Assembly (NCBI GenBank): GCA_000723505.1
Contig: HG934468.1
Location: 310,001 to 374,000 of the forward strand
Direction: 5' to 3'
DNA length: 64,000 nt
DNA from: Mucinivorans hirudinis
Lineage (GTDB): Bacteria; Bacteroidota; Bacteroidia; Bacteroidales; Rikenellaceae
Position 1 is the first letter of the stretch. Every line of letters starts with the position of its first letter. The notes under the pieces were generated by a model, which did not search any database, was not told where the DNA came from, and was given only the letters and a program-made list of their open reading frames with translations. Both the position numbers and the translations under genes were made by a program. Positions 28,021 to 37,165 of the stretch are shown piece after piece.

Positions 28021-28512
28021 TTATGGTGTTCTTTGGTAGAGGTTTTTTTCAATGTATATTCCTATCAGTTTGTCGTGCACTTGCTCGCTTTTTGAGAAAC
28101 AAATTGTCTTTCGGCAGAGCCTTTTCAGGTGCGTTCTAAATGTTAAATTCAATCGCTCAATTTTCCAAGTGTAAGCCTTACTGATAACGTGTTTGTCCGC
28201 AGGTAACAGACTTGAATAAGACGCCCAATCATCAGTAAAATACCTATTTATTGGGAAACATTTCATTTTATCAAGCAACTTTTTACAGGTTTCGTTATCA
28301 CGCTTGCCGTTCTGCCAAGCTACTACTAATCCGCTGCTGCGGTCGATGGCGTACCAAGTCCAACGACGATTTTTCTTGTTGCCTACAAAACTCCAAAATT
28401 CGTCCATTTCAACATTATAAGCTATTTCAACATCAAGCTCCCTGAGTAAGCCTGCCTCAACCTTGTCTAATAAATAGGGGTTAATTTCGCTTGGAGTTTT
28501 TTTTAACCTCAC
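28021..28512 (-). CDS. insB: IS1 transposase InsB part (InsAB' by frameshift)
   Basis: IS1 catalytic part: VEMDEFWSFVGNKKNRRWTW (Asp), FTDDWASYSSLLP (Asp) and HVISKAYTWKIERLNLTFRT with the Glu/Asn/Arg block, ending SEQVHDKLIGIYIEK. It is expressed as a fusion with InsA by -1 slippage: the overlap contains eight consecutive A followed by C, that is, the heptamer A-AAA-AAC used by IS1. Confidence 0.9.
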   Translation of the reverse strand: MRLKKTPSEINPYLLDKVEAGLLRELDVEIAYNVEMDEFWSFVGNKKNRRWTWYAIDRSSGLVVAWQNGKRDNETCKKLLDKMKCFPINRYFTDDWASYSSLLPADKHVISKAYTWKIERLNLTFRTHLKRLCRKTICFSKSEQVHDKLIGIYIEKNLYQRTP

Positions 28513-28756
28513 CTATTACCGTGTGAGGACTTATCCCTAAAACTCTTGCTGTATCACGTATTCCACTCCCATTGGTGATCATTGTGATTATCGTCCTTTT
28601 TACGTCTGGCAGCCGCCCTTTGTTCTTAAAAGATAGCTGAAAAAACTTCCCGCAAGTCTTACATTTCCACCTTTGAGTGCCATTGGGGCTATGTCCATTC
28701 TTCTGTAAATCTTCGCTACCGCAAAATGGGCAGCTAACTACTTTTACGTGTCTCAT
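28481..28756 (-). CDS. insA: IS1 InsA protein (zinc finger, HTH)
   Basis: 91 residues. Zinc-ribbon CPFCGSEDLQKNGHSPNGTQ then RWKCKTCGKFF, followed by an HTH (GSGIRDTARVLGISPHTVIG). Binds the IS1 ends and, alone, represses transposition; its 3' end contains the slip site that gives the InsAB' transposase. Start ATG 28756 (MRHVKVVSCPFCG). Confidence 0.9.
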   Translation of the reverse strand: MRHVKVVSCPFCGSEDLQKNGHSPNGTQRWKCKTCGKFFQLSFKNKGRLPDVKRTIITMITNGSGIRDTARVLGISPHTVIGEVKKNSKRN

Positions 28757-28883
28757 TTTCTCCGAGTTTTATACCTCAAAGATAAACATAATTCAGCTAA
28801 TTCGCAACACTACCCTAAAAATTAGTATTTTTGGGTTAATTTAGTCGTGCCTTAAAAGGGGCATTTTCGTTTTCAGGGTTCTT

Positions 28884-30179
28884 TTAGTTTTGGAGTTTTA
28901 TGGAGATATTTTGTTCAAATAGCTGTAATATCCATCTTAAGATATAGTCCAAAAGAACATTCATAGCTCTTTTGAAGTTGAATGCGGCGGCGGCGAGCAT
29001 AGAATTGATATTATCACCAAATATACCTTTGTAAAAGTTACGACCCATCCGGTGGTCACTCTTTAAGTGCCCATTAATTGGTTCTATACCTGCTCTTTGC
29101 GCGAACAACTTCTTCAGCTTCTTTCGCTCATACTCACTCTTACAGCCCTTACCATTGCTCGGTATCAAAACAGGAATACCCAAAACCTGTGAAACACCCT
29201 TGTAACCCCTGTCGCACGGAACAATCTTTATAGGGCGATGATTCAATCGTACAACCTGCTCAATAGCAGGCAAAAGTGTGTGCCCATCATACTCATTACG
29301 AAACGACAATGCCCCAACTATCAATCCATCTTCATTGTACGCCACAGAAACCTTGTTCCCAAACTCCCATTTCTCGTGCTCCTTACCCTTGGAGATGCAA
29401 CAAACACTAGGCTCGTGCAATGAATATACCTTGTTCTTACTATCTTTAGTCTGAGATAAAACTCTCTTATACAAATCTATCTGCTCTCTGTGTAATGATT
29501 CCAAAGGCAACTCTCTATCTAACTCCCTGACCAATCGCCCTGCTATGCACTTGAGCTTACGGCGAGCTGCCTTGCTCTGCTTTTTATTAAAACGGATATC
29601 TCTATTCAACGCCTTGACAACCCGAGCATAACTCTGACGAAGGGTAACACCCGATTTTGCAGCTATACCTCTGCAATTCTCAACTATCTTCTTATGTAAC
29701 TTAGCATCAGTGGGATATGTTATGTTCTTCTCTTGTACAGTCGTGTCTACAAAAACAACTTGCGGCTTGTCGAAATCTACATCATCATTCACGCGGATAC
29801 TCTCTGCCAAAATCAACTCAAACCCAGCCTCGCCAATTCTGTGGCGAAAATGCACTAAACTACTCGCATCAATAGGTTGTGCCGCGACAAATTCAGTACC
29901 TCCACAGAAGTATTGATAATATACATTTTCGCTCCACTGCTCTACAACACTTTCGTCCGAAACATTGCGTATATGTTTTAGTATCAGCAATCCAACCATC
30001 AGTCGTATTGGCTTTGCTTCGACTCCTTTATCCGGTGAGTAGAGTGGCGAAAACTCTCGCTCAAACATCGCCCAGTCGATTTTGTTGGCGAGTTGGAAGA
30101 GCGGGTGGCGGTGGTTTAAGGTGCTTCTAAGGTCGAAGAAAAGGCTGCTTTGCAGAGTATCTTTGGGGCGTGGTAACAT
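28884..30179 (-). CDS. IS5-type (IS1182-like) transposase
   Basis: 431 residues. N-terminal DUF772-type domain (LANKIDWAMFEREFSPLYSP, KPIRLMVGLLILKHIRNVSD), then a DDE domain: VVFVDTTVQEKNITYPTDA (Asp), KIVPCDRGYKGVSQVLGIP (Asp), FAQRAGIEPINGHLKSDHRM (Glu). Frame intact, ATG at 30179. Confidence 0.9.
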   Translation of the reverse strand: MLPRPKDTLQSSLFFDLRSTLNHRHPLFQLANKIDWAMFEREFSPLYSPDKGVEAKPIRLMVGLLILKHIRNVSDESVVEQWSENVYYQYFCGGTEFVAAQPIDASSLVHFRHRIGEAGFELILAESIRVNDDVDFDKPQVVFVDTTVQEKNITYPTDAKLHKKIVENCRGIAAKSGVTLRQSYARVVKALNRDIRFNKKQSKAARRKLKCIAGRLVRELDRELPLESLHREQIDLYKRVLSQTKDSKNKVYSLHEPSVCCISKGKEHEKWEFGNKVSVAYNEDGLIVGALSFRNEYDGHTLLPAIEQVVRLNHRPIKIVPCDRGYKGVSQVLGIPVLIPSNGKGCKSEYERKKLKKLFAQRAGIEPINGHLKSDHRMGRNFYKGIFGDNINSMLAAAAFNFKRAMNVLLDYILRWILQLFEQNISIKLQN

Positions 30180-30288
30180 AGCTCAATTTTGCAAGGTTTA
30201 TAACACAAAGATACGAAAAATTGCAGACTAATCCAAAAATAATTACTATTAATTTACAATAAATCAGCGTGTTGAATGGCTTTTAAGG

Positions 30289-31758
30289 GAGACTGTAATC
30301 TGAACTCTGTCCAAAAACACTTACCTTTGTATTATGGATAGGAGAAGTCAGGAGTATCAAATAATGCGTGATAAGGCATTATCTCAACTGCGGAGCGGGG
30401 AGTCACTCACAGGCAAAGATGGGGCATTTGCTCCACTGTTGAAAGAATTTTTAGAAGCCGCCTTGGATGGCGAAATGGCAGCTCATCTCGACGAGGCGGA
30501 ACGCCAGCAAGGCAACAAGCGTAACGGTCGAGGAAGCAAACGAGTCAAAACGATGGCGGGTGAGATTGAAATAGATACACCTCAGGATCGTCATAGCAGT
30601 TTTACACCCGAGATTCTCAGGAAACGGGAGACCATTTTGGCGGATAATATGTCCTCCAAGATCATCAGTTTGTATGGTATGGGTATGAGCCTGAGGGATA
30701 TATCTGCTCATATAGAAGAGATGTATGACGTTGAGATATCGCACAATACGCTGAGTGAAATTATCGAACGTATAGTTCCCAAGGTCAAGGAGTGGCAAAG
30801 TCGTCCTTTGGAGTCGATGTACACTATCGTTTGGCTCGATGCGATGCACTACAAGGTCAAAGATGGTGGACGTACAGAGAGCCGAGCCGTTTATAATGTG
30901 CTGGCAGTCAATAAGGATGGTCGCAAAGAGTTAATCGGGATGTATGTATCTGAGAGTGAAGGAGCAAACTTCTGGTTGAGTGTATTGACCGATTTGAAAG
31001 CACGTGGGATGAAAGATGTTTTGATTGCCTGCATTGACAACCTTACGGGCTTTGCCGAGGCAATAGCCACCATTTTCCCGCAAGTAATCATTCAAAGCTG
31101 CATCGTTCATCAAATCCGCAACTCATTGAAATACATTGCCTCCAAAGACCAAAAGGAGTTTATGGGTGATTTGAAGACTGTCTATCAAGCTCCCACTCTG
31201 GATTTAGCCGAACTCAATCTTGATAAATTGGAGGATAAATGGGGGCAGAAATATCCTGTTGTTATAGGCTCGTGGCGACGAAATTGGGATAAGCTTAGTG
31301 CCTATTTTGCTTATGATGAGCATATTCGCAGACTTATCTACACAACTAATGCTGTTGAAGGATTTCATCGTCAGGCACGGAAAGTGACCAAGACAAAGGG
31401 AGTATTCCCTAATGATATGGCATTGATGAAGTTACTCTACCTGGCGGTGCTCAACATCTCCAAGAAATGGACTCAACCCCTTCCGAATTGGGCGTTAACA
31501 GCAGGTCAATTGCGGATAAAGTTTGGCGAAAGGATGCCAATGGAGCTATAGCCCTTGTTTGTTCTTCTCGGTTTTCCAAACGCAAAGAAAAGGCAGTTTT
31601 CGGATGTGTGCAAGGGTATATAAACGGCTCGTGCCTCGCCGCCCTTGCACACATCCGAAAACCGCCTTGAAAAAGCATTTGTAAAGCCGAAAAGAAAAAA
31701 TTATATTTGTAGAAATTTAACACGAAATATTTACCGGACAGAGTTTATATTACACTCC
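30289..31758 (+). mobile_element. IS256-family insertion sequence, copy 2
   Basis: Same ends as copy 1. Flanked by a perfect 9-bp duplication CTTTTAAGG at 30280-30288 and 31759-31767, proving direct insertion into the terminal repeat of the IS5-type element. 1470 bp, three shorter than copy 1 because of changes just after the transposase stop. Confidence 0.93.
30334..31551 (+). CDS. IS256-family (Mutator-type) transposase
   Basis: 405 residues, nearly identical to the protein at 25162 (differences such as IEIDTPQD for IQIETPED and DVLIA for DILIA) with more silent differences in DNA, so the copies are not from a very recent duplication. Catalytic blocks VWLDAMHYKV, ACIDNLTGFAEA and NAVEGFHRQARKVTKTKG are intact. 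Confidence 0.94.
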   Translation: MDRRSQEYQIMRDKALSQLRSGESLTGKDGAFAPLLKEFLEAALDGEMAAHLDEAERQQGNKRNGRGSKRVKTMAGEIEIDTPQDRHSSFTPEILRKRETILADNMSSKIISLYGMGMSLRDISAHIEEMYDVEISHNTLSEIIERIVPKVKEWQSRPLESMYTIVWLDAMHYKVKDGGRTESRAVYNVLAVNKDGRKELIGMYVSESEGANFWLSVLTDLKARGMKDVLIACIDNLTGFAEAIATIFPQVIIQSCIVHQIRNSLKYIASKDQKEFMGDLKTVYQAPTLDLAELNLDKLEDKWGQKYPVVIGSWRRNWDKLSAYFAYDEHIRRLIYTTNAVEGFHRQARKVTKTKGVFPNDMALMKLLYLAVLNISKKWTQPLPNWALTAGQLRIKFGERMPMEL

Positions 31759-31883
31759 CTTTTAAGGGGCGACTAATTTAAGAGCAAGAACGTTTTATGC
31801 TCTCTCGCAAGCGATTTTTTCTTTTGCGGGTACAATCAATTAGACTCTATTTCGACTGTCAGTTCTACATTTCAGCTTGATTA

Positions 31884-32305
31884 TTAGTTTTTTATCGGTA
31901 ATAGATTCAGTCGTACAACCTGTTCGTATCTAAACAGATTGTAGGTGAGGTTCATAAGACCAAGTATCCCGGTGGCTCGCACTATACCAACGCACTCCAC
32001 CTTGATACCGTGCATCGACTGCTCCATAAACCCAAAAACGTGCTCCACACGAGAGCGAACACTTGACTTCTCGCGATTGCTCGCCTTCTGCTCGTTGGTC
32101 AAAGGATGATTCCTATAATCCCTCTCGCACACCTGATTTATCATCTTCGCATTCTCAATGACATCATCCTGATTAGCACCAGTATAAGCACTATCTCAAT
32201 ATAGAGGTTGCCCCTTGTCGTTATCATCTAGTAAATCCTCTAACGGCTGTGAATCGTGCACCGAAGCATCAGTAACTTTATAACAATCAATAAACTTGCT
32301 CTTAG
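31884..32305 (-). pseudogene. Second IS5-type transposase, C-terminal part
   Basis: The 3' part of a DDE transposase gene whose 5' part is at 34458-35107. Reads KSKFIDCYKVTDASVHDSQP, a TGA in place of a residue within LY-DSAYTGANQDD, then the Glu-containing SVRSRVEHVFGFMEQSMHG near the C-terminus. The in-frame stop shows it was dead independently of the IS1634-type insertion. The 86-residue open end frame at 31884-32144 has no own function. Confidence 0.8.
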
Positions 32306-34457
32306 CCCAACTTCAACGTAATATGTATGCAAATCCTCTGTTCTTTAAGCCTTATCTGTTTTTGGCTTTCTGCGTGGGTACTACAGATTTTTCAATTCGG
32401 AGGTGGTGGTGCAGTTTTGATTGTGTGTCGTCTAAATGGTATGGGGTTGTATCCGAGGATTCGATATAGTTCCGAGGCGGCATCTGTGGGGTCCGAACAG
32501 ATGCGTAGTTCTATTTGTTCTCCGAGTGCGTTTTCTGCTTTGGTGGTAATAGCCTTTTGGGTGGATAGAATGCGCTTTAATTCAGTCCAGTAATGAGTTA
32601 TGCCTTGTAACTTTAGTTTGTGTCGAACTGTGTTTACAATCCAGTATGATAGTAGTCCGAAGAATAGATGGGCATCGGAGTTGTCATCTGTCTGATGGTA
32701 GATGGGGCGCAATTCCAGGTCTGTTTTGAGTTGCCGGTTTGATGTCTCTATCTCTCTAATCAAGTTATAGTAGTCCCACGTAGTTCGCTCGTCAAGGGAG
32801 GTTACGTTGGTGCGCAGGAAGTATGTACCAAAGCGTTGCTCAGCCTGGTCTTGGCTGATTTTGATTTGCCATTGGATATCAGACATCTGCTCGGGGTTTT
32901 TATCCGAGCGGATGTAGTCTATTTGGTAATACTTGGATACAGAGGGGTATTTACCGAGTGCACGTCCAACACGCTCCACCACCTTGTCGTATCTCTTTGT
33001 GCCTCCTTTTGCCGTAAGAGCGTTGCGTGCCTTTGTGAGTTCAAGCTCGAAACGCTCTCGCCACTGTTGGTTCATGGAATGTTCGGTCATTGCTTTGGCG
33101 GGGGAGGTAATGCGAAGGTAGAAGTCGCCTCCCTCCCGGTGCTCGACTTGGGCTATAGTAATGGGACGCTTGCGACTATCAAATACCGTAACAGAGCGAC
33201 CTTCCTCTTTGAGAGTATAATCTTTGAGCTTGGTTCTGCTGACACAAAGGTAATTATATCCTCGTTCTTTGAGCAATCCGAGATTGGCTTCCGTGGCTAT
33301 TCCTGCATCGATGACCACCATAACTTTCTGTTGGGGGTTTGTCGAGACCGGATTCTTCGAGATAATGCCCTCCACCATCGCCGGTAGTGAATCGGGGTCG
33401 GCTGTGTTGCCGGCAAGGATTGAACTGTATCGGATAAAGCCTTCAGTATTGATTGCCAAGGCGAGGACAAGAAGGCGACAGTCTGAGCGTTTCTCCTTCG
33501 AGCGACCAAACTTTGCCTTCTTTGAGCCTGTCTTGCTACCCTCGAAATAGAAGTTGGTCAAATCGAAGAGCATCACCCGGTTAGTGAGATTAAACAACGA
33601 GTCGGTGCGAGAGCACAGATGACGCTCTAGCTTGTCTTTCAAGGCATAAAGCGATGGAGCAGCCGCATATACCTCGCGCTGAGTCGGGCAGTCGCCAAAC
33701 TGACCCGTCAGAAGCTCCATTGCGGCAGAATTCTCGTCGAGTATACGTAGTGCCGCCCATTCCGATGGGGAATATACAGTCCGGATAATCAAGGATGCCA
33801 GTGTAGAATTTATCTTACGCTCCGACCATCCTTCGCGTCGCAGAAATGTGTCGAGCTGTAGTTCGCGTATCGCCTGAAGGCATACATTCTCTGCACCTGC
33901 CTCACGTGCATCTGTATGCTGTATTGTGTTGACATCTATTAATTTGCGGGCTTTGCGTTCTGCCTCATCATAACTTGCCCGTGCGGAATCAATCTTGCCG
34001 CTACCCTTTATCTGACTCCAAAACTTCTCGATGTATCCACGAACCTTTTCACTGTACTCTCCTCTGGGATCGGCAGTAAACATCGCCTGCTGAGCTGGGA
34101 TATACGCACTCTGCTCCATCATATAGGTCAGACCGCGGCGAATCTGCACAATCTCATCGCTACACAAATCGGGAAGGTAACCCGGAGTCAACATTACACG
34201 GGTATGCACACGTCCTATAACGTCACGGAAGGACTCCTTGATTTTATAATAAGGGAGTTCCCTGCCGTGCTCGGGGCTCAAGCGTATGTTCGATGTGAAG
34301 TACATGCCCGCTAAGGTACAACATAAAATTTACTCCCGTGGGTATTACAAAGCACTTCACCAAATAAGCATCTTCTGAAAATCAACTCAATAGTATGAAA
34401 TCACCCCCGTTTTTGAGCAAAAAAACACCGAAAAAACTTTTTGGCGTTGAAGTTGGG
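32306..34457 (-). mobile_element. IS1634-type insertion sequence (2152 bp)
   Basis: Perfect 13-bp inverted repeats CCCAACTTCAACG at both ends and direct repeat TTAG at 32302-32305 and 34458-34461. Removing element and one repeat joins the flanking IS5-type transposase in frame (K-V-D-A-K-S-K-F-I). It carries a single transposase. Confidence 0.93.
32392..34305 (-). CDS. IS1634-type transposase
   Basis: 637 residues, long as usual for the IS1634 group of DDE enzymes. Catalytic regions: RVMLFDLTNFYFEGSKTGSK (Asp), VMVVIDAGIATEANLGLLKE (Asp) and YYNLIREIETSNRQLKTDLE (Glu). ATG at 34305. No frame breaks; looks functional. The assignment rests on size and motif layout. Confidence 0.85.
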   Translation of the reverse strand: MYFTSNIRLSPEHGRELPYYKIKESFRDVIGRVHTRVMLTPGYLPDLCSDEIVQIRRGLTYMMEQSAYIPAQQAMFTADPRGEYSEKVRGYIEKFWSQIKGSGKIDSARASYDEAERKARKLIDVNTIQHTDAREAGAENVCLQAIRELQLDTFLRREGWSERKINSTLASLIIRTVYSPSEWAALRILDENSAAMELLTGQFGDCPTQREVYAAAPSLYALKDKLERHLCSRTDSLFNLTNRVMLFDLTNFYFEGSKTGSKKAKFGRSKEKRSDCRLLVLALAINTEGFIRYSSILAGNTADPDSLPAMVEGIISKNPVSTNPQQKVMVVIDAGIATEANLGLLKERGYNYLCVSRTKLKDYTLKEEGRSVTVFDSRKRPITIAQVEHREGGDFYLRITSPAKAMTEHSMNQQWRERFELELTKARNALTAKGGTKRYDKVVERVGRALGKYPSVSKYYQIDYIRSDKNPEQMSDIQWQIKISQDQAEQRFGTYFLRTNVTSLDERTTWDYYNLIREIETSNRQLKTDLELRPIYHQTDDNSDAHLFFGLLSYWIVNTVRHKLKLQGITHYWTELKRILSTQKAITTKAENALGEQIELRICSDPTDAASELYRILGYNPIPFRRHTIKTAPPPPN

Positions 34458-35107
34458 TTAGCATCCACCTTTGTGTGATTCTTATAGCCATAGTAATTCT
34501 GCCCACCTTTCTGTGTCCATCTTGCATCAATGTCTTTGTGCCTCTTCTTGTGGGGTTTATTATTCCATAATGCAGCACCATCGCCATCTTTTATCTGCTT
34601 GTTCTCCTCACGGGTATTGCGTTGAATAGGAGCAGTTGCAAATGTAGCATCAACCATCTTTCCCTCATTGAGAATCAAACCTTTGGCATTGAGTACATCG
34701 CGAAAAAGAACGAAGATCTTTTCTATGGTTTGGTTGTTGGTCAATTTCTCGCGAAAAGACCAAACCGTCTTCTCATCGGGAACTTTATCACCCGAAGACA
34801 ACCCCAAAAACGCCTTAAAACTTGCTCTGTCAATGATTTGTTACTCTACCTGACCATCAGATAATCCGAAGTAGCGTTGAAGTATCAAAATCTTGAATAG
34901 CATCACGACATCGTAAGGTTTTGCACCCGCGTTGTTCTTCTTCTCTTTGGTCAAAATGGAATCCTCCAATAACTCGCGAAATATCTCAAAATCTAATACT
35001 TCACTTAATCGTTCAAGAGCATTACCCTTGTTAGATAACCGCTCTAAGGCTTGCTCGTGGTCAAATAAACCAGCGATGCCTGTAGACTTGTATTGTATCT
35101 TGCGCAT
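34458..35107 (-). pseudogene. Second IS5-type transposase, N-terminal part
   Basis: Starts MRKIQYKSTGIAGLFDHEQA; a DUF772-type domain follows (PYDVVMLFKILILQRYFGLS, DGQVE), then an in-frame TAA where QVEYQI is expected, then DRASFKAFLGLSSGDKVPDE, KTVWSFREKL, KGLILNEGKMVDATFATAPI (Asp) and RWTQKGGQNYYGYKNHTKVD up to the IS1634-type insertion. With the part at 31884-32305 it makes one gene with two nonsense changes. Confidence 0.85.
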
Positions 35108-35286
35108 ATTCCCTTATTTATACTACAAAGATACACATAATTATTTGAATTACAAAGAATTAAATTTTAGAAGTCCCCTTAACAAAAATTTCTTGACTTC
35201 ACTTTCTCGAAAATTGCCCTTAATAGTGGCAAGGAGTATAATACCCTGAATATTACATGCTTAACACGCCTCCTCGCAAGATGCAC

Positions 35287-35356
35287 TTTATCGAATTTTT
35301 CATTATCAACCGACAAAAGTATACTTTTGTCGGTTGATAATGAAAAATTCGATAAA
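35287..35356. repeat. Perfect 70-bp palindrome upstream of tRNA-Ser
   Basis: 35287-35321 is the exact reverse complement of 35322-35356, with no loop (centre GTATAC). Each arm contains CATTATCAACCGACAAAAG, which resembles the terminal repeats of the local IS4 element (CATTACTGACCGACAAAA). It ends 4 bp before the -33 box of the tRNA promoter. Confidence 0.95.
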
Positions 35357-35360
35357 TTTT

Positions 35361-35391
35361 TTTGGATAGTAATAAAAAAATAGTACCTTTG
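35361..35391 (+). promoter_or_regulatory. Promoter of tRNA-Ser
   Basis: TTTG (35361-35364), exactly 19 nt, then TACCTTTG (35384-35391), a full match to the Bacteroidetes sigma-ABfr promoter; the tRNA starts 6 nt later. Confidence 0.85.
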
Positions 35392-35396
35392 TGCCC

Positions 35397-35482
<86 letters not shown>

Positions 35483-35518
35483 TGGTAGGTGAAGCCAAAA
35501 GGTGCCGCCGAAGAGCCA

Positions 35519-35553
35519 AACCCTACAAAATCAACGTTTTGTAGGGTTTTTTC
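35519..35553 (+). terminator. Intrinsic terminator after tRNA-Ser
   Basis: AACCCTACAAAA pairs perfectly with TTTTGTAGGGTT (12 bp, loop TCAACG), followed by TTTT-C. It ends the tRNA transcript 38 nt beyond the mature 3' end. Confidence 0.88.
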
Positions 35554-35727
35554 TTGTCTATGCGTGACCCGCTCGGAGCCACGAAAAAGCCAAAAACTAC
35601 ACTACTTTTGTGACCAATTCGTGACCTATTCCCTAAAATGGAAAATAGGTCACAGAAATGACCGATTTGGCGTTCCGTTGTCCACATTTGGCTTCGCTGC
35701 AATTATTTCATTTTCAACACTGTAAAT

Positions 35728-35735
35728 TAACTTTG
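35728..35735 (+). promoter_or_regulatory. -7 promoter element of the second integrase
   Basis: TAACTTTG, 15 nt before the ATG at 35751, matches TAnnTTTG; the position of the -33 box holds TTTC/TTTT rather than TTTG. Confidence 0.45.
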
Positions 35736-35750
35736 CAAACAAAAAATGAG

Positions 35751-37016
35751 ATGATTAAAAGTACATTCAAAATCCTTTTCTACGTGAAAAGAAATGCCGT
35801 TAGAAAGGACGGCTCAATGCCAATTATTGCAAGAATTACCATTGATGGCAAAATTGCTCAATTCAGCACAAAAATCGAAATCCTCCCAGACTTATGGAGC
35901 GTAGATCTCGGTCGAGCATTGGGACAAAGCCGAGAGAGTAAACAGGTCAATGCCTTGTTGGACGACATCAAAGCCTCTATTCACCGCATTTATCACGAGA
36001 TGCAACGTAGAGATAGTGTTGTTACTGCTGAAAAGGTGAAGAACGAATTTTTGGGTATCACCGAACACCACGACACTCTTTTAGACCTCTTCCGCAAGCA
36101 CAACGATGATGTGCAGAAGCTAATCGGAATCAGCAAATCGGCTGCCACTTATCAGAAATACGAGGTTACTCGTAAGCATTTACAGACCTTTATAGAGTCC
36201 AAATATCGACTTACGGACATATCCCTGAAAGAGATTAACCATATGTTTATCACAGACTTTGAGATCTATCTGCTTACCACAGGGCGTTGCAGTCAGAACA
36301 CGACAGCTAAGTTTATGCAGTTTTTCAAACGCATAATCATCGTAGCCAAAAACAACGGATTAATCGTTGGAGACCCTTTTGCTAATTACAAAATTCGCTT
36401 GAAGAAAGTCGATAGAGGCTACCTGAGCGAAGAGGAGCTTGGCAAGATAATGAAAAAGAAATTTTCATCGGAACGCCTTGAAAATGTGCGTGATATATTT
36501 ATTTTTTCTTGTTTCACCGGTTTGGCTTACATTGATGTAAAGAACCTCACTCAAGAGAATGTTCGCACCTCGTTTGATGGTAATTTATGGATTATGACTA
36601 AGCGTCAAAAAACTGACACAGAGGTGAATGTGCCTCTTTTGAAAATCCCTAAAATGATTTTGGAAAAGTACAAAGGCAAGCTACCTAATAAGAAGTTACT
36701 TCCTATTCTGAGCAATCAGAAAATGAACAGTTACCTAAAAGAGATTGGCAATTTGTGTGAAATCAACAAAAACCTTACGTTTCACCTCGCCAGACATACC
36801 TTCGCCACAACTACTACTCTCGCAAAAGGCGTACCTATTGAAACGGTATCAAAGATGCTGGGACACACCAATATTGAGACGACGCAGATTTATGCTCGCA
36901 TAACTAACAATAAGATTAGCAATGATATGCGTGGTTTGTCGGAAAAATTCTCAGGTGTCGAAAAAATCTACAAGGAGAGAAATCTCAGCCCCAAACGTAA
37001 GACAGGTAACGAATAG
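35751..37016 (+). CDS. int: Tyrosine site-specific integrase, IntDOT-like
   Basis: About 421 residues from MIKSTFKILFYVKRNAVRKD. Arm-binding, core-binding and catalytic domains as in the integrase at 14609, to which it is clearly related. Catalytic region: FSCFTGLAYIDVKNL (first Arg missing, as in IntDOT), HLARHTFATTTTLAKG (H-x-x-R), MLGHTNIETTQIYARI (His/basic and Tyr). It probably integrates the right-hand conjugative transposon next to tRNA-Ser. An open frame to 35658 extends upstream over the promoter and is not coding. Confidence 0.94.
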   Translation: MIKSTFKILFYVKRNAVRKDGSMPIIARITIDGKIAQFSTKIEILPDLWSVDLGRALGQSRESKQVNALLDDIKASIHRIYHEMQRRDSVVTAEKVKNEFLGITEHHDTLLDLFRKHNDDVQKLIGISKSAATYQKYEVTRKHLQTFIESKYRLTDISLKEINHMFITDFEIYLLTTGRCSQNTTAKFMQFFKRIIIVAKNNGLIVGDPFANYKIRLKKVDRGYLSEEELGKIMKKKFSSERLENVRDIFIFSCFTGLAYIDVKNLTQENVRTSFDGNLWIMTKRQKTDTEVNVPLLKIPKMILEKYKGKLPNKKLLPILSNQKMNSYLKEIGNLCEINKNLTFHLARHTFATTTTLAKGVPIETVSKMLGHTNIETTQIYARITNNKISNDMRGLSEKFSGVEKIYKERNLSPKRKTGNE

Positions 37017-37165
37017 GTCACAAATTCGTTACCTCCGGTACGATTTGGTCACAATAATGCTCTTAATGCAATATAAAACAGCTGCTTACGGCGTGACAAC
37101 TAATTTTAAACCAGATTTTGCGGACGAGAATTTCGTCCGCAAAACTCAAAAATATTTTAAAAATT

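Larger units (their letters stand above)
27989..28814 (-). mobile_element. IS1-family insertion sequence
   Basis: Inverted ends GGTAATGTTTCAAAATAGCT(GA) and GGTAGTGTTGCGAATTAGCT(GA), like the GGTGATGCTGCC ends of IS1; length 826 bp. It carries insA and insB in overlapping frames. The 8-9 bp duplication expected for IS1 is not visible, suggesting older rearrangement of a flank. Confidence 0.88.
28841..31776 (-). mobile_element. IS5-type insertion sequence, split by IS256 copy 2
   Basis: Left end TTAGTCGTGCCTTAAAAGGG (28841) and right end, read inward from 31776, TTAGTCGCCCCTTAAAAGCC are clear inverted repeats once IS256 copy 2 (30289-31758, with its CTTTTAAGG duplication) is removed. The transposase gene itself is untouched; IS256 hit only the right terminal repeat, so mobilisation of this element is probably disabled. 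Confidence 0.75.

Noticed and set aside
27980-28823. Target duplication of the IS1 element
   Set aside because: The flanks (AAATTTTC and CTAAAAATT) do not match as direct repeats.
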